This document shows, piece after piece, positions 54,355-61,971 of a DNA stretch of 64,000 nucleotides. The notes below the pieces were generated by a model that worked only from the letters and a program-made list of their open reading frames with translations, was not told the origin of the DNA and did not search any database. Both the position numbers and the translations under genes were made by a program. The stretch's first letter is position 1, and every line of letters begins with the position of its first letter. This stretch comes from an uncultured Parabacteroides sp. GTDB lineage: Bacteria; Bacteroidota; Bacteroidia; Bacteroidales; Tannerellaceae. The stretch is taken from the NCBI GenBank assembly GCA_910577325.1, contig CAJTMR010000001.1, forward strand, positions 49,531 to 113,530, written 5' to 3'.

Positions 54355-54723
54355 ATGGGAGCAAAATATGCCTTATATGAAAACCCGAACCCCAAAAGCG
54401 ACGGAAAGAAGCAACCTCTACACGCCAGGATCGTCCCGAAGGGGACTGTGCGTACTCAGGAAATTGCAGAACAAATCTTCCGATGAATCAAAATTGAATC
54501 CCTTGTGATGCAGGGCAAAGAGTGAGATGATGGGATATTCCGTAAACTGGTTAAGGCACGGCTGTCTTATCCTGCGAGCAAATCCGTCACAGTGGAATAT
54601 CTCAAAAGTGCTGGCACTTGCTCAGACCATCCTAACAATACAACTGACTTTACCGCAAAACAAGCAAACCATCTCCAGGACAATGCTCATGAAACGACAT
54701 CAACGTATCGCCCCTTTATTTGA
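54355..54723 (+). pseudogene. Decayed HU-type DNA-binding protein gene
   Basis: The frame from ATG 54355 reads AKYALYENPNPKSDGKKQP then HARIVPKGTVRTQEIAEQIF. This is the N-terminal pattern of the short Bacteroidales HU-like proteins. In-frame TGA codons occur at 54484 and 54523. Beyond them the same frame continues (GIFRKLVKARLSYPASK, NTTDFTAKQANHL) to a stop at 54721. The late DFTA motif is also HU-like, so a whole gene of about 122 codons was once present. The two stops point to decay, and no frameshift is needed to read the fragments. Relationship to HU is by eye, not by search. Confidence 0.5.
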
Positions 54724-55013
54724 AGAAGAATTTTGGGGTACGCAATGACGAAGTCAGGATATTGATCCATTAAGAGGAATATTGTCAATTTTTGTATCCC
54801 GTAAACAATCAGATTATGCCAAAAGAAGGGAGATTTTGATACGATTGCCTTAAAATATCTTCTTAAAAGTTTCGTATTTCAATCTTATTTAGTTAGTTTT
54901 ACAAAATCGTACCACCACCCCCTAAAAGTAGACCTAAAAAAGAGAGGAGGAAAAAACCGGTCTGCAATTTTTTATTTACTATTTTATAAATCACTTCTAA
55001 TACAAAAAGAGAG
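54724..55013. other. Intergenic region without recognisable features
   Basis: AT-rich. I see no gene, repeat, or convincing promoter here. The small lipoprotein gene follows. Confidence 0.4.
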
Positions 55014-55448
55014 ATGAAAACACGATTACAAATCAAGTGGCTGTTACCGTTCTTCATATTGGTCGCTTGGCTCGGTACAAACTCTTGTAAAGAGGCTGAA
55101 AGCGGTAAGATGAGCGTTTCTAAATTAAAGGTCAGTAGCTGTTCCCAAACATTGAAATCGGACAGTCCGTATCTGGAAGAAGAATTCAGATTTGAAAAGA
55201 TCAATGACTATTCTTATCAATTCGTGCATGAGAATTTATTACTGAATTGTGACATTGATATCTGCAAGATTGAAATCGTAAAAGATAAGGACGGTTTTAT
55301 CATTTATGAATCTTCAGAAGCCGGAGGAGCGGATTGCGTTTGTCCTAAAGATATATCCTTTGTCATTAATAGTACAGAAAAACTTTCAGGTTGTACCGTT
55401 ACAGTTTATTACAATAATATTTTTTATCATACAGGAATAATTCATTAA
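55014..55448 (+). CDS. Small lipoprotein of unknown function, partner of the downstream protease
   Basis: 144-residue exported lipoprotein. Start LQIKWLLPFFILVAWLGTNSC has a lipobox ending in Cys25. The mature domain is beta-rich with six or so Cys (CKIEIVKDKDGFIIYES, ADCVCPKDISFVINSTE, LSGCTVTVYYNNIFYH). No family was recognised. The clan-CD protease gene starts one base after its stop codon, so the pair is translationally coupled. By analogy with other coupled small periplasmic proteins it might be a chaperone or inhibitor of that protease, which is inference. A truncated second copy lies at 58037. Confidence 0.75.
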   Translation: MKTRLQIKWLLPFFILVAWLGTNSCKEAESGKMSVSKLKVSSCSQTLKSDSPYLEEEFRFEKINDYSYQFVHENLLLNCDIDICKIEIVKDKDGFIIYESSEAGGADCVCPKDISFVINSTEKLSGCTVTVYYNNIFYHTGIIH

Positions 55449-55449
55449 A

Positions 55450-57477
55450 ATGAAAAACGTAAAATTAATCATAAGTGTTATCAGTTTAGTTATTTGTATA
55501 TCTACAAATAACTTGAATGCTCAAATTGATTGTAATAGTGCATGGAATATAGTAAAGCATGAAGTTTTAAATAATGATACAACCAATATAAATGTGTATG
55601 TATCAACCAACTTATATTCCAAGTATGATTCAATTGATACTTATATTGGAAAAACAGTATCTGAGCATTTTGACAGTTGGTTTTTCTTTATAGATGACAA
55701 ACCATATAATGATTGGAGTCATAATTGCCGATATGTTTTTGTTCGTAGTGATGGGGATTCTGTAACTGTAAGAAATGAGCAAATGCCTCCAATATTAGAA
55801 AATATGATAAATATTGTTAGGTATCGTATTTCAGATCAAAATATTATTGACATAGATAATGACTTCAATGAAAGTATATCAGCAAACTCTATAACAGTTT
55901 CTACCAACAACAAATATGCAGTCATAATAAGTGGAGGTATGAGTCTTGCTAATAATCATGTACGATATTGGAATCATTGTTCCGCCTTTTATAAAACATT
56001 AGTAAATCTATACAATTACAATCCTTCTAATATTTTTGTACTTATGTCAGATGGAACAAACCCTGCGCATGACAGAACATTACAAGATGGGACTACTGAT
56101 TCTTCTCCCTTAGATTTAAATGGGGATGGAATGCCCGATATACAATATTCTGCTACAAAAAGTAATATAAGTACAGTATTTAATACTTTGGCTAATGCAA
56201 TTACGACTAATGATGATTTGACTATATTCGTGACAGATCATGGAGGTAGTTTTTCTGAAAACAGTTCTTGCTTTTTCCTTTGGAATGACTATATGATGGA
56301 TTACGAATTTGCAAATGAAGTCAGGAAAGTTAATACAAGAAGTACCCATCTTATTTTAGGTCAATGTCATAGTGGCGGTTTTATTGATGATTTTAAATCA
56401 TTTTCTAATTACAGTATAACAACGTCTTGTCGTTGGGATGAAAGCGCATCTTCTAAACCTCCTTATAATTATAGCGAATTTTTATATCATTGGTTATCTG
56501 CCGTTTACAAAAAGAAACCAGATACCAATGTAGTTGTAAATGCTGATTCTAATTTTGATGGTTCAATTTCTTATTATGAAGCCTATCAATATGCTTTATC
56601 TAAAGATGGGATTAGTACAGAACATCCTCAATATATTTCAACACCATCAAATTTAGGTGCGAATGTTTCATTGAATGGATACGATTATCAAATTAGTCTT
56701 TCCGGTCCAGACATGTTATGCTCGGGCGATGGCCCGTTCGCTTATTCTGTTTCCAATGTCCCGGCTAACGCGACGGTGACATGGACTTGTTCCGGTGGTG
56801 TCAGTTTGACCGGAGGTAATACAGGAACAAGTTGTTATGCGAAAGGAACAACTCCCGGATATGCGCATATAAAAGCTGCCGTGAATATAAATGGAACAAC
56901 TGTTGAATTCGGTAAAAATCTTGAAATTGCTTCCAAATCCGGCAATCCGTATCTTTCCTATACATCGGACGACCGTTATATTTATCTGACTATCCATACA
57001 CCCAATATCTACGGTATCCGTCAGTTTATCTGGAATGCGACCCCTATAGGAAGCGGCGGTTCCTCTCAAAGTTCCACCACAGGTCCTGCCGGAGATTCTT
57101 GGTCGATACCAAAAGGAAGCTACAACGTGGAATGCCGTATCGTTACCCAATGTGCCCATTTGATTGCGACAACAACCATTGGCGGTTACCGGTCTGCAGT
57201 ATATCCAAATCCTGTGGATAATACGCTACATATTGATATCGCGGAACCACAGGAAACAGAAAACGCAACAACAATTTCTACCCAACAAAAAGTGTTGTCA
57301 AGTTCACACGAACTACGCTTGTTCAACTTCCAAGGGAATCTTGTTCGCAACTTGCGTGCAACAGATCGTCAAATATCCATTGATGTCTCCGCATTGCCGG
57401 AGGGTAACTATTTCTTGCATATCATTCGCGCAGGTTCCACCGAACCGGAAGTCCATAAAGTCATTATTTCCCATTAA
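55450..57477 (+). CDS. Clan-CD cysteine protease (C13/legumain-like) with C-terminal type IX secretion sorting domain
   Basis: 675-residue secreted protease. Signal peptide about 1-24. The caspase-like fold shows catalytic His264 in FVTDHGGSF and Cys306 in LGQCHSGGF, the clan CD dyad. Two calcium loops are visible: DLNGDGMPDI and DSNFDGSISYYE (366-377, EF-hand like). After residue 420 come beta-sandwich modules (SLSGPDMLCSGDGPFAYSV) and, from about 592, a T9SS type A sorting domain (AVYPNPVDNTLHIDI, RLFNFQGNLVRNL, LPEGNYFLHI). Base composition jumps from about one-third GC before base 56695 to nearly half after it, so catalytic and sorting parts have different histories. Relatives include legumain and gingipains; the target is unknown. 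Confidence 0.82.
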   Translation: MKNVKLIISVISLVICISTNNLNAQIDCNSAWNIVKHEVLNNDTTNINVYVSTNLYSKYDSIDTYIGKTVSEHFDSWFFFIDDKPYNDWSHNCRYVFVRSDGDSVTVRNEQMPPILENMINIVRYRISDQNIIDIDNDFNESISANSITVSTNNKYAVIISGGMSLANNHVRYWNHCSAFYKTLVNLYNYNPSNIFVLMSDGTNPAHDRTLQDGTTDSSPLDLNGDGMPDIQYSATKSNISTVFNTLANAITTNDDLTIFVTDHGGSFSENSSCFFLWNDYMMDYEFANEVRKVNTRSTHLILGQCHSGGFIDDFKSFSNYSITTSCRWDESASSKPPYNYSEFLYHWLSAVYKKKPDTNVVVNADSNFDGSISYYEAYQYALSKDGISTEHPQYISTPSNLGANVSLNGYDYQISLSGPDMLCSGDGPFAYSVSNVPANATVTWTCSGGVSLTGGNTGTSCYAKGTTPGYAHIKAAVNINGTTVEFGKNLEIASKSGNPYLSYTSDDRYIYLTIHTPNIYGIRQFIWNATPIGSGGSSQSSTTGPAGDSWSIPKGSYNVECRIVTQCAHLIATTTIGGYRSAVYPNPVDNTLHIDIAEPQETENATTISTQQKVLSSSHELRLFNFQGNLVRNLRATDRQISIDVSALPEGNYFLHIIRAGSTEPEVHKVIISH

Positions 57478-57492
57478 CTGATATAAAATAAT

Positions 57493-57529
57493 TGTCAGCG
57501 GAAAGGCTTTTTCATACTTTCCGCTGACA
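57493..57529. terminator. Hairpin after the clan-CD protease gene
   Basis: Perfect 13-base stem, tgtcagcggaaag with ctttccgctgaca, with an 11-base loop. It lies 15 bases after the protease stop codon. No U-run follows on the plus strand, but it most likely ends this transcript. Confidence 0.75.
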
Positions 57530-57633
57530 GCAAAAAAACAGCCATCGGCGAAAAAGATGCCAAAACAGGGCATAAAAGCACCTCCGACATGGCGGATAAA
57601 CATCCACGCATCCCCGTAAAGGCCTCGTGCAGA

Positions 57634-57688
57634 CCCGGGTCTGTACCTCTCCTGCCCCCGGGTCTCCATACTGCTTACACCCGGGTCT
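57634..57688. repeat. CCCGGGTCT motif, three copies at 23-bp period
   Basis: CCCGGGTCT begins at 57634, 57657 and 57680, exactly 23 bases apart. The spacers are unrelated to each other, so it is not a simple tandem repeat. Function unknown. Confidence 0.6.
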
Positions 57689-57832
57689 TAAGCGGCTTTA
57701 AAAGCTGTTTTTGACAAAAGAAAAGCCTGTCTTGATGAAAAAAGAAGCTGTTTTAACATGTTTTGCACCTGTTTCCGGACGGTCCCTGTTTTTATCGTAT
57801 GATTGATACACAGCACGTTATCGTTTTTCACC

Positions 57833-57925
57833 ATGATAGTTATGACAGATGAATGATTGTTCAAAACGGCAACTATCATGCCATAACATATTGGTTTAAA
57901 CCGATATACAGGCGGATATGATAGT
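57833..57925. repeat. Inverted repeats of ATGATAGTT
   Basis: ATGATAGTT (57833-57841) and its exact inverse AACTATCAT (57871-57879) are followed by the palindrome ggtttaaacc (57893-57902) and another ATGATAGT (57918-57925). This looks like a regulator site cluster or a recombination remnant upstream of the truncated lipoprotein copy. Confidence 0.45.
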
Positions 57926-58036
57926 ATGATGGTTGTTTTTGCAAAAACATTTATATGTTACCTCCATCAAAAAGAAATAATCGTAAAAACGATTTCTATC
58001 CACAGTTTTACTATAACTTTAAAAACAAAAAGAGAC

Positions 58037-58198
58037 ATGAAAGCAAAATTACAAATCAAATGGCTGCTGCCACTCTTATTGCTGAATTGTGATATGGATG
58101 TCTGCAAGATTGATAAAACAGAAAAAGCACACTTATCATACAAACGGAGTGCCGGAAAGGAGGTTTCACTCCATCCTTCCCGGCACTTTTTAATATAA
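58037..58198 (+). pseudogene. Truncated copy of the small lipoprotein gene at 55014
   Basis: The 53-codon frame starts KAKLQIKWLLPLLLLNCDMD and continues VCKIDKTEKAHLS. The first 11 residues match the signal of the 144-residue protein at 55014, and LLLNCDMDVCKI matches its later segment LLLNCDIDICKI. The sequence between (about 65 residues, with the lipobox) is missing, so this is a deletion derivative. The leader before the ATG (acaaaaagagacatgaaa) also matches the one at 55014. The 3' part runs into a terminator hairpin. Probably not functional. Confidence 0.7.
58148..58187 (+). terminator. Rho-independent terminator overlapping the truncated gene
   Basis: 14-base stem (agtgccggaaagga with tccttcccggcact, one A:C mismatch) followed by TTTTTAAT. 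It overlaps the end of the 53-codon frame, which supports this frame being a remnant. Confidence 0.8.
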
Positions 58199-58261
58199 TA
58201 TATTCAGGTAAACTTCCTTTGGTCGCTTTCTGATCAAGCCAAAAGGAATCCGCTCCCACTA

Positions 58262-60394
58262 TTATTTCACCAATTTCAATTCCTCGATCAACCGCGGGCA
58301 TTTTCCCCACTTGTCGATCATGTACAGCACATAGCGTATGTCGACGCTGATCGTGCGCTGCAAATCCGGTTCGAAGGCGATGTCGCCGCTCATCGCTTCC
58401 CAGTTGCCGTCGAAAGCAAGGCCGATCAGGCGGGCGTTCTTGTCGAACACCGGGCTGCCGGAGTTACCGCCTGTGATGTCGTTGTTGGAAAGGAAGCAAA
58501 GTTGCAACTCTCCGTCCTTGTTGGCATACTGGCCGAAGTCCTTGCTACGGATCAAGTCGAGGATTTCGGGTTGCACCCAGAACTCGTCGCTTTCGGGGTT
58601 TTCCTTTTCGAAGATACCCTTCTCGGTCGTATAGTAATCATACCAGGCAGCATCGTACGGACGGTAGCCGCCGATGGAACCGTAGCTCACACGCATCGTA
58701 AAGTTGGCGTCCGAAGCAAAAGCCTTCTCCGGGTACATCTCTTTCAGGCCGGCGAAATACAGGCGTTCGCCCTTGGCGATATCGTAATAAGAATCACCCG
58801 TGAGCTGTTGCAACTCGAAGAGGGAGATCAGGACGGACAGGCTCAACTCGGCAGCCGGATCCTTCTTCAGCTTCGCATATTTCTTCTGGTTCTTCAGCAT
58901 GGAAGCGATATTATCGAAAGACAGGATAGAGGTCTTCTTAAATACATCGGTGGCATACTTTTCATAATCGCCTTTATATTTCTTGTCCACCTTCTTATAG
59001 ATATCCGGAAGATTCTCTGCCGGAACCCGTTCCTTTACGACCTTCATCATAGCCGCCAACACCTTCCGGTCGAGGTTTGCATCATAATCCTTGAAAAAAG
59101 ACTTGATATTGTCTTCGAGGAAGATATCGATCTCTTCTGGGGTAGAACCCTTCACATCCACGCTCTGGATCATGCGCGCCAGTTTCACGATCTCGGCGCC
59201 GCTCAGGAACGCTTCGCCCAGGTAGGTGGAGATCTTCTTATATTCGCTGGAAGAAGTATATCCTTTTTCCAACAGGTTCAGGACGTCGCCGTACACCTCT
59301 TTACGCTTTGCATCCTGTGCCACCCAAGCGGCAAAAGCGGCTTCCTCTTCGCGCTTGCGGTCGATCACTTTCAGGTTGGCAAGCCCCTTGTTCATACCGA
59401 TCGAGTTTTTCCAGTAGTTGGAACTGCCGGCATATTTGGAGGCATATTTGATACGCACCTCGTCGCTCTTCAACATCGCGTCTTTCCAGATCGCCTGCTT
59501 GATGCCACGCACTTCGATACGAGGCTTGTTGCTATCCTCGATACGCTGCTGCACACCCCATGAACTGAGGTAACGGTCCGTACTGCCGGGAAAACCGATC
59601 GTCATCGCGTAATCGGTGTCCTGGTAACCTTGCAACGACACTTCGGCCACATATTTCGGCTGGTACGGCTTATTATCCTTGCTGTAAGCAGCCGGCTTGT
59701 TATCGGCGCCGGCATATACGCGGAACACGGAGAAGTCGCCCGTATGGCGCGGCCACATCCAGTTGTCCGTATCGCCGCCGAACTTTCCGACCGAGCTGGG
59801 CGGAGCGAACACCATACGGACATCGTTGAAGACATCGTAGACAATCAGGAAATATTTGTTATTATTGTAGAAAGGAACAACACTGGCGGCCTGGTATTCC
59901 GAATTTCCTACAGAATCAGCCATCGCCTGCCCGATCGAATCGGCAGCAGCCAGACGCAGGTGCTCTTCCTTGATCGAAGCGATCTGCGAATTGATGCAAT
60001 CACTCACATCTACCGTCTCACGCAGGTAACGGACCGTCAGACCTGGAACCGGCAACTCTTCTTCCTTGCTCCGGGAAACGAAACCGTCTTTCAGGTAATC
60101 GTGTTCCACACTACTCAACTGCTGGATCGAACCGAAACCACAATGATGGTTGGTAAAGATCAATCCCTCGTTCGAAACGGTAATACCGGAACATCCTCCT
60201 CCGAAGATCACGACGGCATTGGCAACACAAGGGTCGGTTTCACTGTACAACTGTTCGTAAGACGGAGTAAATCCCAACTCCTTCATCCTCGCCAGGTTTT
60301 GTTTATTCAACTCTTTCAGCACCCACATGCCCTCATCGGCAAACACTTGGCCTGAAGCAACGAGAAGCAGTAACACTGCCCACAACTTCTTCAT
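58262..60394 (-). CDS. S46 family dipeptidyl-peptidase (DPP7/DPP11 type)
   Basis: Exported serine exopeptidase, 710 residues, that releases dipeptides from the N-terminus of peptides for amino-acid nutrition. Signal peptide KKLWAVLLLLVASGQVFA. The chymotrypsin-like triad can be traced: His in TNHHCGFGSI (about 84), Asp in KFGGDTDNWMWPRH (about 208), and Ser645 in TGGNSGSPVFD. The residue after FD in LAFDGNWEAMSGD is Gly663. In P. gingivalis S46 enzymes the equivalent position, as I recall, is Gly in DPP7 and Arg in DPP11, so a DPP7-like preference for hydrophobic residues is likely. The start was set at the signal peptide; an earlier in-frame TTG (60421) would overlap the DUF389 gene. Confidence 0.92.
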   Translation of the reverse strand: MKKLWAVLLLLVASGQVFADEGMWVLKELNKQNLARMKELGFTPSYEQLYSETDPCVANAVVIFGGGCSGITVSNEGLIFTNHHCGFGSIQQLSSVEHDYLKDGFVSRSKEEELPVPGLTVRYLRETVDVSDCINSQIASIKEEHLRLAAADSIGQAMADSVGNSEYQAASVVPFYNNNKYFLIVYDVFNDVRMVFAPPSSVGKFGGDTDNWMWPRHTGDFSVFRVYAGADNKPAAYSKDNKPYQPKYVAEVSLQGYQDTDYAMTIGFPGSTDRYLSSWGVQQRIEDSNKPRIEVRGIKQAIWKDAMLKSDEVRIKYASKYAGSSNYWKNSIGMNKGLANLKVIDRKREEEAAFAAWVAQDAKRKEVYGDVLNLLEKGYTSSSEYKKISTYLGEAFLSGAEIVKLARMIQSVDVKGSTPEEIDIFLEDNIKSFFKDYDANLDRKVLAAMMKVVKERVPAENLPDIYKKVDKKYKGDYEKYATDVFKKTSILSFDNIASMLKNQKKYAKLKKDPAAELSLSVLISLFELQQLTGDSYYDIAKGERLYFAGLKEMYPEKAFASDANFTMRVSYGSIGGYRPYDAAWYDYYTTEKGIFEKENPESDEFWVQPEILDLIRSKDFGQYANKDGELQLCFLSNNDITGGNSGSPVFDKNARLIGLAFDGNWEAMSGDIAFEPDLQRTISVDIRYVLYMIDKWGKCPRLIEELKLVK

Positions 60395-60413
60395 ACAATT
60401 CATTCTTAGTTTG

Positions 60414-61772
60414 TTATTCAATAATTAATTTGATTTTCTTCTGTTCCACGCGCGCTGCAAACCATTTCTTAATTTTTTCCTGCTCTGCCTCACGTACTTT
60501 TTCCCGGCTCTTCAAGTAGACTAACAAGACGGAATCAGGATGCGAACTATCCATGTCCATCAAACAAGTATGCGCACAAGAGATTTCTTTGACATAAGGA
60601 AAAAGGACGCTTATTTCCGGCATCAACTCGGCGGAAAGATGATAATGGCTGTGATATCTGTTAAGGTCGCGTTTCAACGAATCGATCTGCACGGACTGCG
60701 CCCGGAGGACTTCTTCACTATTCTTATACAAATCCTGCATCAGCAAGCTTTTCAACTCATTAATATCGGTGGTTTCCTGACCGAATCCCTGCTGCACGAC
60801 AAGATCCACGTTTTTCAGACCGTATTTGGGCATCTTGGCACGGGCGTTCGTAATCATCGTCTCCGGCACGGTCTCGCCGATCAGGACTACTTTCACCTCT
60901 TTCTTGTCACTGGTGTCGGTCACCGTCTTACTTAATATCTGGGTGTTCGGAAAACTAAGTTCATCTGCAACGAATGTCCGTACCCGATCGTTGAAATAAC
61001 TGGCCCGGATCAGATTGTAGCTCAGGAAAAGACTCGGCACGATGGTGAAGAAAACGATCACCCCGACATATCGCGTCACGATCTTCTCACGTTGCTTGTC
61101 TAAAAAGACCTTCTTCGGATATTTCAACAAACGAACCACCAGATAGGTTGCCAAACTGATAAACACCGTATTGATGAAATAGAGATAGAAAGCGCCAAAG
61201 AAATAATACAAGTTACCACTCGCCAACCCGAATCCGGCCGTACAAAGCGGCGGCATCAAAGCCGTGGCAATCGCAACGCCGGGGATCACATTCCCTTTGC
61301 TCTTGGTCGAACTGGCCACAATTCCCGCCAGACCGCCGAAGAAAGCAATGAGCACGTCGTAAACGGTCGGCTGTGTACGGGCCAGCAACTCGCTCTGCGC
61401 CTCGCTGATCGGAGAAATCAGGAAAAAGAGCGTCGAAGTGATAACACTGAACACCGTCGCCGTGGCAAAATTACGGAAAGAACGCTTGATCAGATCGAAA
61501 TCAGAGACCCCCAGCCCTAAGCCGAACCCCATGATAGGACCCATCAGCGGAGAAATCAACATCGCACCGATAATCACCGCCGTCGAGTTGGTATTCAAAC
61601 CCAGCGAAGCAACGAAGGTCGCAAAGATCAAGACCCAAAGATTCGTTCCTTTGAACTCTATGCCTTTCCTGATAGACTCCATCGTTTCGAGTTCATCCTC
61701 TTTTTCCTGACGGACATCGAAATTACGGACAAAGAAGTCCTTAACATGTTTGTGCAACAATCCTTTTTCCAT
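60414..61772 (-). CDS. DUF389 family membrane protein
   Basis: 452-residue inner-membrane protein of the DUF389 (TIGR00341-like) family, function unknown. The N-terminal part has the conserved GTNLWVLIFATFVASLGLNT, then NSTAVIIGAMLISPLMGPIM and GFGLGLGVSDFDLIKRS. A second hydrophobic cluster includes SSTKSKGNVIPGVAIATALM. The C-terminal half is soluble with a predicted alpha/beta region. The start was put at MEKGLLHKHVKDFF, since the longer frame begins with TTG. The S46 peptidase gene starts 19 bases after its stop, so they may be co-transcribed. Confidence 0.85.
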   Translation of the reverse strand: MEKGLLHKHVKDFFVRNFDVRQEKEDELETMESIRKGIEFKGTNLWVLIFATFVASLGLNTNSTAVIIGAMLISPLMGPIMGFGLGLGVSDFDLIKRSFRNFATATVFSVITSTLFFLISPISEAQSELLARTQPTVYDVLIAFFGGLAGIVASSTKSKGNVIPGVAIATALMPPLCTAGFGLASGNLYYFFGAFYLYFINTVFISLATYLVVRLLKYPKKVFLDKQREKIVTRYVGVIVFFTIVPSLFLSYNLIRASYFNDRVRTFVADELSFPNTQILSKTVTDTSDKKEVKVVLIGETVPETMITNARAKMPKYGLKNVDLVVQQGFGQETTDINELKSLLMQDLYKNSEEVLRAQSVQIDSLKRDLNRYHSHYHLSAELMPEISVLFPYVKEISCAHTCLMDMDSSHPDSVLLVYLKSREKVREAEQEKIKKWFAARVEQKKIKLIIE

Positions 61773-61870
61773 CCTATTAAAATCAATGTTTGTACCAGTG
61801 CAGTCCGTCCGACAATCCTCGTGATTCAACTACCCGCAGACAACCGTTTAACCATATCACCTAAACAGCA

Positions 61871-61878
61871 CAAAGATA
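61871..61878 (-). promoter_or_regulatory. -7 element for the DUF389 gene
   Basis: TATCTTTG on the minus strand, giving transcription start near 61864. No convincing -33 element was found. Confidence 0.45.
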
Positions 61879-61971
61879 GAAATAGTATCCCGGAATAAAA
61901 AATGTCTAACTGTGTATCTTCCAATATCGGGGAAAAGCGCCCTTCACAACTTCCAAATCTCCCCTTCCGAC

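Larger units (their letters stand above)
57530..58036. other. Repeat-rich intergenic region
   Basis: No credible gene. It contains the CCCGGGTCT array, several ATGATAGT-type inverted repeats and the near-perfect palindrome attggtttaaaccgat (57890-57905). It may mark a recombination junction between the island and core DNA. Confidence 0.5.

Noticed and set aside
54484..54525. TGA recoding (selenocysteine or read-through) in the HU-type frame
   Set aside because: No hairpin element or selenocysteine context was seen, and the reading frame appears decayed. Simple pseudogene is the safer reading.
57890..57905. attggtttaaaccgat palindrome as an attachment site
   Set aside because: Only one copy is seen, no integrase gene is near, and no matching sequence was found at the other end of the island.
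58502..59563. 353-codon frame opposite the S46 peptidase gene
   Set aside because: Antisense shadow; the S46 triad is intact on the other strand.
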